From Nocardioides panaciterrulae (GTDB lineage Bacteria > Actinomycetota > Actinomycetes > Propionibacteriales > Nocardioidaceae), in NCBI RefSeq assembly GCF_013409645.1, contig NZ_JACCBG010000001.1, positions 3,036,001 to 3,100,000 of the forward strand: DNA of 64,000 nucleotides. The letters run 5' to 3'. Shown in pieces: positions 42,775 to 51,119 of this stretch (its first letter is position 1; each line of letters opens with the position of its first letter). A program made the position numbers and the translations under genes. Below the pieces are notes generated by a model that saw nothing but the letters and a program-made list of their open reading frames with translations, did no database searches and was not told where the DNA came from.

Positions 42775-43086
42775 GTTGTTCCTTCCGGATGAAGATTCGG
42801 CCGAGGCACTCCCCCGCCCGAGCATCGGGCCGACACGAGGGCCCAGGTTTCGAAGCACCCGAGCACTGATTCCTCAGGTGACAGTTGGGACAGTAGGGAG
42901 ACCAGACCAGTTCGAGCGTTCTTGTTGCAGAGGTCACAGGTTTCTGCAATAAATGGGCCCGCCAGTCGCGGGGCTGGGATGGGAACCGGGGGATCGGGGG
43001 GAAGACGAATGCCGCAGCCGGGGGCTTCGGACGGCGCAGATCGGCGGCGCGGGCGACCGCAACGGCTGCCTGAGGACCGCTCCCCC
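42775..43086. promoter_or_regulatory. divergent control region of the surface-protein gene and HTH regulator
   Basis: This 312-base gap contains two divergent promoters. On the minus strand a GGAAGG ribosome-binding site at about 42781-42786 serves the surface protein. A palindrome TTGCAGA (42925-42931) - TCTGCAA (42943-42949), spacer 11 bases, is a candidate operator for both directions. TACTGT at 42893-42898 on the minus strand could be a -10. Upstream of the regulator a G-rich AAG at 42993-43004 may be a ribosome-binding site for an alternative start at 43009. Confidence 0.55.
42925..42949. promoter_or_regulatory. palindromic operator candidate
   Basis: TTGCAGA (42925-42931) and TCTGCAA (42943-42949) form a perfect 7-base inverted repeat with an 11-base spacer that contains GGTCACAGG. 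The centre-to-centre distance is about 18 bases, near two DNA turns, which suits a dimeric HTH protein. It lies midway in the divergent gap. Confidence 0.6.
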
Positions 43087-44640
43087 ATGGCCTCACACGC
43101 GATCGGCTGTGACCAGCGGATCGCGTGGCTGCTGACCACCTCCAGGCTGTTGGGCCCGGACGCCGCACTCGCCCGTCGTGAGGGTTTCCTCAAGGCTCTG
43201 CGAGACCGCGGGGTGAAGGTCGACAACTCCCGCGTCTCGCGGTGGGAGTCTGGGCAACAGCCGCTTCCGCTACACGTGATCGCCTCCTACGAGACCGCCC
43301 TCGGCGCAGCGGAAGGCTCCCTGGTGGCCGTCGTGGCGGGTCTCCGCCGGGCGTTCGGCAGCGGGAAATCGCTACGTGAGGTCGCCGCCACCGAGAACAC
43401 GATCACGGCTGACGACGTCGACGACCTCATCGACCGAGCCGTGGGGGGACTCGCCCATGGCGGCGAGTGGCTACGCCTGGTCAGCGAGCTCTCCGGCTAT
43501 GACCGAGTCTTCCTCCGGTCCGCCGAGTGGCAGCGGCTGTGCAACCGCCTGGTGAGGGAGCTGGCGACGGCCAGCGGCGCCGGCTTCGTCCGACGCTATG
43601 AGGCCGCGGCGCTTCTCATCCGTCATCCCGAGGGCCAGCGCCACCTGACGCGTGCGCTCGGCTCGTTCGTGGTCCACCCCGACAGCCAGGTCATGGCCCC
43701 GGTGCTGAACCTGCTGGCCGAAGTGCCGAACCCGGCGGCGAACGACCTGGTCCTGCGGATGCTGCACTCCGACAACCCCGGCCTACGCCGCGCCGCACAG
43801 TCGGTGTCCGCGACCAAGCTCGCGCGCGGCCACCTCCCGGACGAGGTGTGTGAGGAGCTCGAACGCCACGTCGTCGGCAACCTGCGCCGCGGCGACTCGC
43901 TCGACACCCGCCTGGACTCCTTCGACCTCGCGGTCCAGCTGCCGGACTGGTCGTGGGAGCGGCTCTCCGGCGCCCTGCGCACCCGGCGTGCCTACCAGCT
44001 CGTGACCCGCGCCCGCCAGGACGGCGAGCTGCTGCCGTGGTCCCAGACCGCGGCGGTCGTCCAGGAGATCTCGACGAAGGTGCAGCGCGGGACGCCGACA
44101 CACGGCCCTGCCGACCCCGACGCGATGCTCACCCGGCTGATGCGGGAGGCGCTCTTCCACGCCCACAAGGCACGCCGCCACCAGGCCGCACTGCTGCTGG
44201 CGGCGAGTCCCTACGCCCCCGCCGTCGCCCAGGAGTGCCTCGAGCTCGGTGGGCATGAGAACGACGTCATCGCGGCCCGCGCCTGGACCGTCCTGATGCG
44301 CGTGGGTCACCCACACGGTCGTCGTCACCTGCTGCAGGCAGCACTCGAGGAGCAGCGCAGCTCGGTGCGCTCCCGGTCGCTGCTGAATATCGGGCTGGCC
44401 CGCGGTGCGCTGCCGGCCCCCGAGGCCGAAGAGATCCTCGGCGGCATCACCGAGTCCTCCCGACCGGTCGAGCAGCATGCAGCGATGTTCGCGCTCGGCA
44501 TGAGTGGCGCACCCCAGCTGACGGAGCTGGCCGGGCACGACGGCCACTGGGCGGCCGCGGGTGCCCGGTGGTGGGTAGAGCACGGTCCGGCCGTGCACGA
44601 CGGCGACGTCGATCCCGACCAGCTCGTCGGAGTCCGGTGA
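43087..44640 (+). CDS. large HTH regulator with HEAT-like C-terminal region (paralogue)
   Basis: A 517-residue protein, paralogous to the gene at 24288-25787. An XRE-like helix-turn-helix is at the N-terminus (GVKVDNSRVSRWESGQQPLP). The rest is a long helical repeat region of HEAT type (for example HSDNPGLRRAAQSVSATKLA and HPHGRRHLLQAALEEQRSSV), closing with AAAGARWWVEHGPAVH. It is divergent from the surface-protein gene and 59 bases from the next secreted-protein gene, so it may control both. An alternative start at ATG 43009 with a better ribosome-binding site would add 26 residues. Its ligand is not known. Confidence 0.8.
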   Translation: MASHAIGCDQRIAWLLTTSRLLGPDAALARREGFLKALRDRGVKVDNSRVSRWESGQQPLPLHVIASYETALGAAEGSLVAVVAGLRRAFGSGKSLREVAATENTITADDVDDLIDRAVGGLAHGGEWLRLVSELSGYDRVFLRSAEWQRLCNRLVRELATASGAGFVRRYEAAALLIRHPEGQRHLTRALGSFVVHPDSQVMAPVLNLLAEVPNPAANDLVLRMLHSDNPGLRRAAQSVSATKLARGHLPDEVCEELERHVVGNLRRGDSLDTRLDSFDLAVQLPDWSWERLSGALRTRRAYQLVTRARQDGELLPWSQTAAVVQEISTKVQRGTPTHGPADPDAMLTRLMREALFHAHKARRHQAALLLAASPYAPAVAQECLELGGHENDVIAARAWTVLMRVGHPHGRRHLLQAALEEQRSSVRSRSLLNIGLARGALPAPEAEEILGGITESSRPVEQHAAMFALGMSGAPQLTELAGHDGHWAAAGARWWVEHGPAVHDGDVDPDQLVGVR

Positions 44641-44699
44641 TACCTTGACGCCCCCTTGAGACCGGCTCGGGGAACCACCCACTCTCGGCGAGGAAGATC

Positions 44700-46073
44700 A
44701 TGCGCAGAGTCCTCATCGGTGCGTTCAGCACCGCCGCGCTCGTCCTGACGTCAATGGCCACCGCGACCGCTGTCGGCACCACCCGCGTGGACGGCGATCA
44801 CTTCGCCGCCAGCGACATCAAGATCGCAGACCGCGGCTGCCTGGACCCCAGTGCCAACGCCGACCAGCATGCTGCCTTCCGGATCGCGAAGGGACCGAAG
44901 CAGCCCCCGTACGGCACCCGTTCCATCGGCTGGGCGCCCTCGGAGAGCGGTTTCGGAGACGGGCCCACCGTGCACGTGTCCAGCCCGTCGACCGTGACGG
45001 GCACGCAGATCCGGGTCTTCGCGCCCGGCGACCACGCAAGCGGGCAATCGATCGTCGACTTCGTTCCCAACGGTGACACCGGCCTGTGGCGAGGCAGGTA
45101 CGTGCTCCCGGCCGACTCCTCCACCGGCTGGCACGCGATCAACGTCGCGACCCCTTCGTACCAATGGCGTCATTATGACGCGACCGGCACCGCTGACCAG
45201 GACGCTCCGAACGCCACGCTCGCCGACTTCGTCGCAGCCCACGGCGGCGACGCCCAGGGGGCGCGCATCGGCTTCATCTTCGGCTGCGACGGAAACGCCT
45301 TCTACGTCGACGGGCTCAGCGTCGCCAGCGCCGACGGCAACAAGATCTACGACTTCGAGGGGTACCGCACCCGGACGCTGCTGAACAAGGGCAGCAAGAC
45401 GCCCTCGAAGATCACCATCGACTACGGCAAGAGCGTCCGCCTGACCGCACTGCTGCGGCAGGCCGTGGGCGGCAGGGCGATGGCGGGCAAGCTGCGCCTC
45501 GACTCCCGGGCGCTGTCCAGCAAGAAGTGGACCAAGCACCAGTCGTTCAAGGTCGCGAGGGCCGGCCACCAGCTCAAGGTGTACCCGTCGCGCAACTCGG
45601 CCTACCACGCGAAGTACGCCGGCAACGCCAAGTACGAGGCCAGCGGCTCGAAGGTGCTGAAGATCCTGGTCCGCTCGAAGGTCAAGGCCGGGCTCGTCGA
45701 CGCGACCGTGACCAAGGGCAAGACCTTCACCACTACCGGCCGGGTGCTGCCTGGCCGAGCCGCCAAGGTCGTGCTCCAGCACTACGTCCACAAGCAGTGG
45801 AAGGCGGTCAAGAGCGGCAGGAGCGGCAGGGACGGCAGGTTCCGCGTCTCCCTGAAGGCGTCGACCGTCGGCACCAGCTACTGGCGCATCAAGGTCGGCA
45901 ACGGTGGCGGCACCGTCGGCAACAGCTCCTCGGCGATGAAGCTCACCACCAAGGCTCCACCCAGCACCGGTGGTGGCGGAGGCGGTGGAACCGGCGGCGG
46001 TGGATCCACACCGCCTCCCCCACCGCCGAGCGACCCGCCCCCGCCGCCTCCCCCGCCGCCGCCGACGCACTGA
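44700..46073 (+). CDS. secreted protein with Pro/Gly-rich tail, unknown function
   Basis: A 457-residue exported protein. The signal peptide ends near ATATA (about residue 24). Residues 25-220 form a beta-rich region with a Cys pair (DRGCLDPSA, FIFGCDGNAFYVDGLSV), like a carbohydrate-binding or jelly-roll domain. Two Ig-like modules follow (DYGKSVRLTALLRQ; TVTKGKTFTTTGRVLPGRAA), the second resembling actinobacterial sugar-binding or LPXTG-less adhesion modules. The C-terminus is a Gly run then a Pro run (GGGGGG, PPPPPPSDPPPPPPPPPP), a wall-spanning-type linker with nothing after it. It has the same strand and proximity as the HTH regulator. Confidence 0.8.
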   Translation: MRRVLIGAFSTAALVLTSMATATAVGTTRVDGDHFAASDIKIADRGCLDPSANADQHAAFRIAKGPKQPPYGTRSIGWAPSESGFGDGPTVHVSSPSTVTGTQIRVFAPGDHASGQSIVDFVPNGDTGLWRGRYVLPADSSTGWHAINVATPSYQWRHYDATGTADQDAPNATLADFVAAHGGDAQGARIGFIFGCDGNAFYVDGLSVASADGNKIYDFEGYRTRTLLNKGSKTPSKITIDYGKSVRLTALLRQAVGGRAMAGKLRLDSRALSSKKWTKHQSFKVARAGHQLKVYPSRNSAYHAKYAGNAKYEASGSKVLKILVRSKVKAGLVDATVTKGKTFTTTGRVLPGRAAKVVLQHYVHKQWKAVKSGRSGRDGRFRVSLKASTVGTSYWRIKVGNGGGTVGNSSSAMKLTTKAPPSTGGGGGGGTGGGGSTPPPPPPSDPPPPPPPPPPTH

Positions 46074-46079
46074 GCCCTC

Positions 46080-46110
46080 GAGGCCCGGACCAGCCCCTGG
46101 TCCGGGCCTC
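46080..46110. terminator. 14-bp perfect bidirectional terminator hairpin
   Basis: GAGGCCCGGACCAG (46080-46093), CCC loop, CTGGTCCGGGCCTC (46097-46110), between convergent genes: 7 bases after the secreted-protein stop and 22 bases from the thioesterase stop. It lacks a T-run. Confidence 0.9.
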
Positions 46111-46131
46111 GTGTCGCTTCCGCGCGGGCGC

Positions 46132-46944
46132 CTAGTCCGCCGCTGGCCGGGGCTGGCGGGCGAGCTGGCGGCTCTGGGCCACCAGGCGCCCGGCGGAGTC
46201 CCACACCTCGCAGTCCTCCTCGAACATGCCGCCGGCCATGTTCCGCGTCGCGTGACGGACCTTCAGCCAGCCGGGGGCCGGCGTCGCACGCACGTGCGCG
46301 GTCAGCTCGAGCGTCGGCGCCCAGCCGGGCATCCCCAGGTCGAAGGTCACCGGCGGCAGCGCGTCGACCACCATCAGCAGCGAGATCGGGTCCGGCTCCC
46401 GGCCGTCGGCCAGCCGGAACCACGCGCTCAGCAGGCCGTTGCCGCTGGGCTGCCCCACCGCCCAGCCCACCTGGCCGGGATGGAAGCGCATATCGAAGCG
46501 CTGCAGCATCGGCGCCATCCGGCGCACCTGCTCCGGAGCGAACGCGTGCGAGACGCACTCCTCCGGCGGCGGCATCACCGGCTCCTCCGCGGTCGTGCGC
46601 ACGTCGTCGCCGAGCCGGCCGAGGTCGCCGTACGTCGCCAGCGCGGTCAGCCGAGCCTCCTCGCCCTGCCGCAGGTCGACCGCCGCGGTGGCGACACTGC
46701 CGCCGTCGCGGCGGACCTCCACGCTCACCGTCGCCGGGCCCGGCACCGAGGCCGAGAGGTAGTAGGCACTGATCGTGAGCGGGTCCGGCTTGCCGGGCAG
46801 CGAGGCGCGCAGCGCGTTGCCGACCACCGCGAGCAGGTAGCCACCGTTGAGGCCACCGCCCACCAGCCAGCCCGGCGACAGCTCCGCGGCGTACTCACCG
46901 TCGGCGCCTCTGACCTCGACCTGCTCGTCGAACTCGTAGCCCAT
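46132..46944 (-). CDS. acyl-CoA thioesterase (double hot-dog, TesB-like)
   Basis: A 270-residue protein with two hot-dog domains in one chain, the TesB/4HBT_3 arrangement. The first (LVGGGLNGGYLLAVVGNALR) has the helix with the conserved Gly-Gly-Tyr, and the second has LLMVVDALPPVTFDLGMPGW with the typical Asp. The final part (TAHVRATPAPGWLKVRHATR, VWDSAGRLVAQSRQLA) is diagnostic for thioesterase. It hydrolyses acyl-CoA, but the chain-length preference cannot be told. The ATG at 46944 is the only good start. Confidence 0.9.
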   Translation of the reverse strand: MGYEFDEQVEVRGADGEYAAELSPGWLVGGGLNGGYLLAVVGNALRASLPGKPDPLTISAYYLSASVPGPATVSVEVRRDGGSVATAAVDLRQGEEARLTALATYGDLGRLGDDVRTTAEEPVMPPPEECVSHAFAPEQVRRMAPMLQRFDMRFHPGQVGWAVGQPSGNGLLSAWFRLADGREPDPISLLMVVDALPPVTFDLGMPGWAPTLELTAHVRATPAPGWLKVRHATRNMAGGMFEEDCEVWDSAGRLVAQSRQLARQPRPAAD

Positions 46945-46953
46945 GGCGAAACC

Positions 46954-47376
46954 CTACGGGTGGGACGTCCTGGCGGGCGTGCCACGCCGGTGGCTGTGGG
47001 CCGTCCGCTGGCCGGAGGCCAGCACCAGTGCGGCGAACGAGATGGTGAGCACCTCGGCCGCGATCGCGGGGTAGCCCAGCGGCTCGCCCCAGTTGCCGAC
47101 GTCGTCACCGATCTCGGGCAGGCCGACGGTGCGGGAGAGCAGGAACGCGGCGAGCGCCAACAGGCTCGACATCCCGCAACCGAGCCACACCAGCGGGCTG
47201 TCGACCAGGACGACCACCGCTGCCAGGAGCACGCAGGCCGCGGCCAGCACGATGAACAGGACCCCGATGTAGGGGGCCTCCTCGAGGTGTTCCCCGATCA
47301 GCGGCACGTGGACGGCAGCATCGATCAGCAGCAGCGACGCGACGGCCCACCGCCACGGGGAGTGCAGGGCGATCAT
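46954..47376 (-). CDS. small membrane protein next to sortase
   Basis: A 140-residue integral membrane protein with four hydrophobic helices (about 9-25, 38-60, 64-84, 105-123) and a basic C-terminus. No family was recognised. Its ATG overlaps the sortase stop (ATGA, 47373-47376), so the two are translationally coupled. It may assist the sortase or its substrate, a CHRD-domain protein encoded just upstream. Its N-terminus (HSPWRWAVASLLLIDAAVHV) contains a His that would lie in the first helix. Confidence 0.75.
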   Translation of the reverse strand: MIALHSPWRWAVASLLLIDAAVHVPLIGEHLEEAPYIGVLFIVLAAACVLLAAVVVLVDSPLVWLGCGMSSLLALAAFLLSRTVGLPEIGDDVGNWGEPLGYPAIAAEVLTISFAALVLASGQRTAHSHRRGTPARTSHP

Positions 47377-48086
47377 GAGGCATCCCTTCCGGGGTGGTCG
47401 GTGTGGTGGACCAGGTGGGCGAAGACGACCTCGTTGCCCTCGTGGTGATGGGTGGTGGTGTTGAAGTCGCTGCACGTGATCAGGCGCAGCGTCGGCGCGC
47501 TCAGGTCGCCGCCGTAGACCAGCTGGGTCGGGAAGCTGGCCTTGGAGAAGTCGCGGACCGCGTTGATCCGGAAGGTGGTCACGATGCCGTCGGCCCGCCA
47601 GACCCTGATGATCTCCCCCGGCTTCACCGCGCCGAGGCGGAAGAAGACCGACGGCCCCTCGGGGCTGTCGACGTGGCCTTCGATGATCGCCGGGCCCGGC
47701 TGCCCCGGGGTGGGAGAGTTCTCGAACCACGCGGCCTCGTCGAGACGGGGGCCCGGCTGCGGCACCGCGAGAGAGCCGTCCTCGGCCAGGCCGATCGGGT
47801 TGACCGGGGAGTCGACGCCGATCGCGGGGATCGCGATGCGCACCGGCCGCGAAGGTCCCAGGGGCACCGGCTGCCGACTCCCCCTGCCGCCGCCCGGGCC
47901 GTCCGGGCCGGCGGCGGCCGGACGGGTCGGTGCCTGCACCCGTCCGGCGGCCCGGGGACTCGGCGCGCTCTGCTGGTCGCGCACCGCCACCGTGACGAGG
48001 ACGGCCCCGAGGACCGCGACCGCCAAGGCCAGCACGAGCAGCCGGCCCCGGCGGCGCGGGCGCCGGTCGTGCGAAGCAGAGCTCAC
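47373..48086 (-). CDS. class F-like sortase with no obvious catalytic arginine
   Basis: A 237-residue sortase with an N-terminal membrane helix (LLVLALAVAVLGAVLVTVAV), a Pro/Gly-rich stalk and the sortase barrel. The catalytic His138 is in PAIIEGHVDSPEG and Cys205 in LRLITCSDFN. Other sortases have an Arg a few residues after the Cys; here no Arg occurs until the last residues (HPGRDAS), and the stretch reads SDFNTTTHHHEGNEVVFAHL. The start is GTG at 48086. The upstream gene codes for a CHRD-domain surface protein, a likely substrate, though that protein has no LPXTG. Family F is inferred from length and the LxTC context. Confidence 0.85.
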   Translation of the reverse strand: MSSASHDRRPRRRGRLLVLALAVAVLGAVLVTVAVRDQQSAPSPRAAGRVQAPTRPAAAGPDGPGGGRGSRQPVPLGPSRPVRIAIPAIGVDSPVNPIGLAEDGSLAVPQPGPRLDEAAWFENSPTPGQPGPAIIEGHVDSPEGPSVFFRLGAVKPGEIIRVWRADGIVTTFRINAVRDFSKASFPTQLVYGGDLSAPTLRLITCSDFNTTTHHHEGNEVVFAHLVHHTDHPGRDAS

Positions 48087-48102
48087 CGGGTCCCCGCTCA
48101 GC

Positions 48103-48858
48103 TCACGCCTCGGCGGCCTGGCGGCGGCGTACGGCGTAGAGCGCGAGCCCGGCGGCACCGGCCACCAGCCCGCCGCCCGCGGCCAGCAGCCCGGCGTCCT
48201 CGATGCCGGCGGTGGTCCCGGCACCGGCGGCCACGCCGCCGGCCGGCATCGCGGTCAGCGCACCGCACAGCGCCGGGGAGGTCGCGGCCAGGGGCAGGCT
48301 CTTGACCAGGTCGCTCTTCTCGTTCTGGGCCTGCTTGGACAAGGTGGCCGGGTCAAGACCGTGGACGACGACGACGCCGGTGCCGGACTTCAGCGAGGCC
48401 AGGGTCTTGTCATCCAGGGTGATGGTGCGGTGGTAGTCGGTCGAGTCCCCGCTGGGGGCGATCTTGATGTTGGTGCCCGCGGCCGGGGAGGTGTCGCCCT
48501 TGACCGACAGCGTGGTGCCGATGCCGCCGTACGCCGGGCCGCCCTCGGTCGTGCTGATCACGCCGTCGCCGTTCGTGTCCGCCGCGGGGGTGGGGCAGGT
48601 GCCCTGTCCGCCGATGTGGATGTGCTGGACGTGCGGGTAGGGATTCCCCCCGAAGGTCGAGGCGAGCCCCGACCAGCTGACGTCGATGTCGGCGGTGTTG
48701 CCGGTGAGGGTGACCGTCGCCATGCCCGAGCCGCCGGAGTGATTCAGCGGATCGAGGGTGGCCTGGTAGGACGTTCCCTCGGCGTGGGCAGCCGTGGCCA
48801 TGGCCAGCGGGACTGCCGCGGCCGCGAGCGGTACCAGGATGTGCAGTGCCTTGCGCAT
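48103..48858 (-). CDS. secreted CHRD-domain protein
   Basis: A 251-residue surface protein. The signal peptide ends around AHA (residue 25), then a CHRD domain begins (YQATLDPLNHSGGSGMATVT, later PYPHVQHIHIGGQGTCPTPA) with the conserved His-rich metal site. A Cys pair, a linker of Ala/Gly, and a C-terminal hydrophobic helix followed by RRRQAAEA give a cell-wall or membrane-anchored type. There is no LPXTG-like signal before the helix. It is upstream of the sortase by 16 bases, so the two are probably co-transcribed. The ATG at 48858 follows GAGGAG. Confidence 0.85.
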   Translation of the reverse strand: MRKALHILVPLAAAAVPLAMATAAHAEGTSYQATLDPLNHSGGSGMATVTLTGNTADIDVSWSGLASTFGGNPYPHVQHIHIGGQGTCPTPAADTNGDGVISTTEGGPAYGGIGTTLSVKGDTSPAAGTNIKIAPSGDSTDYHRTITLDDKTLASLKSGTGVVVVHGLDPATLSKQAQNEKSDLVKSLPLAATSPALCGALTAMPAGGVAAGAGTTAGIEDAGLLAAGGGLVAGAAGLALYAVRRRQAAEA

Positions 48859-49058
48859 GTGCTCCTCGAATCGGATCGGTCCGTGCGCCCCTGCCGGCGG
48901 ACCATCTGTCTCCCGCCCCGGGACTCTGACGTGGGTCATCCGTTGCCGTGCGGCCTCCGGATTGGTCCCGGGCCGACCTCGGGGCAAACCGGGGCCCGGT
49001 CGGCGCCGAACTACCGGTGCCGAACCACCGGCGAAGGACCACCACGCGAGGAGCCGGC

Positions 49059-49670
49059 ATGCACAGGAACCGAACGGGGCGCGCGGCTGTCGCGCTGTCA
49101 CTCACACTGCTGGTCTCGGCCTGCGGCTCGTCGACGAAGGCATCGGACGACGCGACCCGCCACACCCCCCACGGTGTCGCCTCCGGCTCGCACACGATGG
49201 CCGACGGCACCGTCATGACGGACGCCGAGATGAACGGCGCTCAACCGTCCCCGGCGGCGCGGATGGTGTGCAGCGACGAGATCGCCGGCGCCGTGCAACG
49301 CACCCTCGACCTGGCGGCGCCGCCGACCGGCCGCGACACCTGGCGCAACCGCCTCTACACCTGCGACTACCCGATCGGCGCGCAGACCCTGCGGCTCTCG
49401 GTCAAGGACCTCTCCGATGCCACGCAGGGCCGGGCCTGGTTCGACCGGTTGCGCCACCGTCTCGACGGCGCCACCGCGATCCGGGGCCTGGAGAACCTCG
49501 GCCTCCCGGCGTACGAGACCACCACCGGCGACGTCGTCTTCCTCAAGGACCACAAGACCCTGTGGGTGCAGGCCGGCGACCTCTCCGCGACCAGCCTGCC
49601 CGCGGGATTCACCCGGACCGAGGTGGCCTACGGCGTCGCGGCCGCGGTCGTCGGCTGCTGGAGCGAGTGA
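49059..49670 (+). CDS. Met/His-rich lipoprotein
   Basis: A 203-residue lipoprotein: signal peptide with lipobox LVSAC (Cys about residue 22). A His/Met-rich stretch follows (TPHGVASGSHTMADGTVMTD), a composition often seen in copper-related proteins. The C-terminal half is a compact domain with two Cys (MVCSDEIAGAV; LYTCDYPIGAQTLRLSVKDL) of unknown function. GAGGAG precedes the ATG. It is divergent from the CHRD/sortase operon, so a shared function in surface or metal biology is possible. Confidence 0.8.
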   Translation: MHRNRTGRAAVALSLTLLVSACGSSTKASDDATRHTPHGVASGSHTMADGTVMTDAEMNGAQPSPAARMVCSDEIAGAVQRTLDLAAPPTGRDTWRNRLYTCDYPIGAQTLRLSVKDLSDATQGRAWFDRLRHRLDGATAIRGLENLGLPAYETTTGDVVFLKDHKTLWVQAGDLSATSLPAGFTRTEVAYGVAAAVVGCWSE

Positions 49671-49700
49671 CCACGGAGGTGCCGCGATCCACGCAGTCGA

Positions 49701-51119
49701 TCAGGCGACGCAGGTGGGGAAGGTGGGGTCGAGCTCGAGGACCTGGGGCAGGTGGGTTCCTTGGTGGTCGACGATGCGCCAGCGGCCGTGGGGGGTTTTC
49801 CACAGCTTGGTGGTGGAGTCGATGATCCAGACCTGGTAGGGCAGGTGGGTCTTGGCTCGGTGGTGGCCGCGGGTGAGGGGTTGGGCGTTGGTGTCGCGGG
49901 TCTGGCCGGGTGGTCCGTCGGGGTCGTAGGGCACCGGGTGGTCGATGTCGACGGCTTGGCGGCCGGTGCCGGTGATCGTGGTCGAGCCGGGGAAGGTGTC
50001 GGCGGGGTTCCGCAGCCGGGTGCGGGTCCGCATGCTGGTGGGGTGTTCGTAGCCGTCCACGGCCCGCTGGGTGGCGAGGTCGAGCACCGGGGTCAGGGTC
50101 ACGTTGGTGTGGCCCAGCAGGGTGGCCAGGTGGGCCAGCAGCCGGGGGCCGAGGTCCTCGATGCGGGCCACGCCTGGGACCCGGCCGGTCAGGGCGTCCT
50201 GGTGGAGGTGGCAGAACAGCTGGGCGGTGGGCCGCAGCCTGGTCAGGTCCAGGGAGCCGAGCAGCTCCAGGGCCCGCTCGGACAGCGCGACCGCGCGGGA
50301 GGGCTCCTCCTCCACCTCCGCGGGGGCCTGGCCGTGGGTGGAGTCCAAGATGAGCTCGAGGGCCTCGGCGGGCCGGGCCAGCCATCCGAACGCGAGGGCC
50401 CGCAGCTCGTCGCGGCCCAGGTCGCGCGGGGTCTGGGGGCGCAGGTCCTCGCGCTGGTCGAGGATGTCGGCGAGCTGGTCGATGATCGCGTCGAGCCAGG
50501 TGGCGTCGCCGGCGTCGAGGCGGGCGTAGACGGTGCGCAGCCCGTGGGTGTCGGTGCGGGAGAGGCCCACGAAGCGGCGGCGCAGCTCGGCCTCGACCTT
50601 CTCGGCGTAGGCCTCGGGGTCGGCCTCGATCACCTTCGCCTCGACCAGCGCGAGCAGTCTCCCGGTCGGCAGGGTGTTGAGCACCGGGGCGACCGCGGTG
50701 TCGACCAGGCCGACCGCCTGGGCCGACAGCTCGCGGGTCAGCTTGGCGACCTTGCGGACCACCCAGGTATCACAGCCCAGCTCCTGGGCCGCGGCCCAGG
50801 TCTGTGGGAGCCGGTGGGCCAGGTCGAGGGCGTCGGCGACCAGCGCGCGGGCCCCGGTGGTGTGGGTGTCGAACGCGATGCCGAGCTCGGCCAGGCTGAG
50901 CTGTCGCAGCCGCGGCGTACCCTCGCCACCGACCCGGACCAGCCGGTCCCCGCCGGGGACCTCGCGGTGCCCGGGATCGTCCTTCGGGTCCGTGGCATGC
51001 AGCACCGCCCACTGCGAGGCCAGGAGCAGCTCGGTGAGCCCACTGCGACGGCGTTCGACCACGCACTGCTCGGCCCGGGCCAGCAGGGCCTGGGGGTCGA
51101 GGTCGTCGATCGGAGCCAT
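49701..51119 (-). CDS. DUF222/HNH endonuclease-like protein
   Basis: A 472-residue protein with an N-terminal DUF222 helical region (the 13E12-repeat family) and a C-terminal HNH motif (VDIDHPVPYDPDGPPGQTRD, His at 394, then GHHRAKTHLPYQ). Proteins of this layout are multicopy in Actinobacteria, often strain-specific and associated with mobile DNA, although their activity is unproven. No terminal repeats or integrase accompany it here. Its AT-poor base composition and codon use match the neighbours, so any transfer would be old. Confidence 0.9.
   Translation of the reverse strand: MAPIDDLDPQALLARAEQCVVERRRSGLTELLLASQWAVLHATDPKDDPGHREVPGGDRLVRVGGEGTPRLRQLSLAELGIAFDTHTTGARALVADALDLAHRLPQTWAAAQELGCDTWVVRKVAKLTRELSAQAVGLVDTAVAPVLNTLPTGRLLALVEAKVIEADPEAYAEKVEAELRRRFVGLSRTDTHGLRTVYARLDAGDATWLDAIIDQLADILDQREDLRPQTPRDLGRDELRALAFGWLARPAEALELILDSTHGQAPAEVEEEPSRAVALSERALELLGSLDLTRLRPTAQLFCHLHQDALTGRVPGVARIEDLGPRLLAHLATLLGHTNVTLTPVLDLATQRAVDGYEHPTSMRTRTRLRNPADTFPGSTTITGTGRQAVDIDHPVPYDPDGPPGQTRDTNAQPLTRGHHRAKTHLPYQVWIIDSTTKLWKTPHGRWRIVDHQGTHLPQVLELDPTFPTCVA

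Noticed and set aside
39343..42792. A long plus-strand frame opposite the surface protein
   Set aside because: Antisense shadow of the signal-peptide-bearing protein on the minus strand; no domain or ribosome-binding site.
49701..51119. Insertion sequence or prophage edge at the DUF222/HNH gene
   Set aside because: No terminal inverted repeats, target duplication, integrase or composition shift were seen; the protein family alone is weak evidence of mobility.
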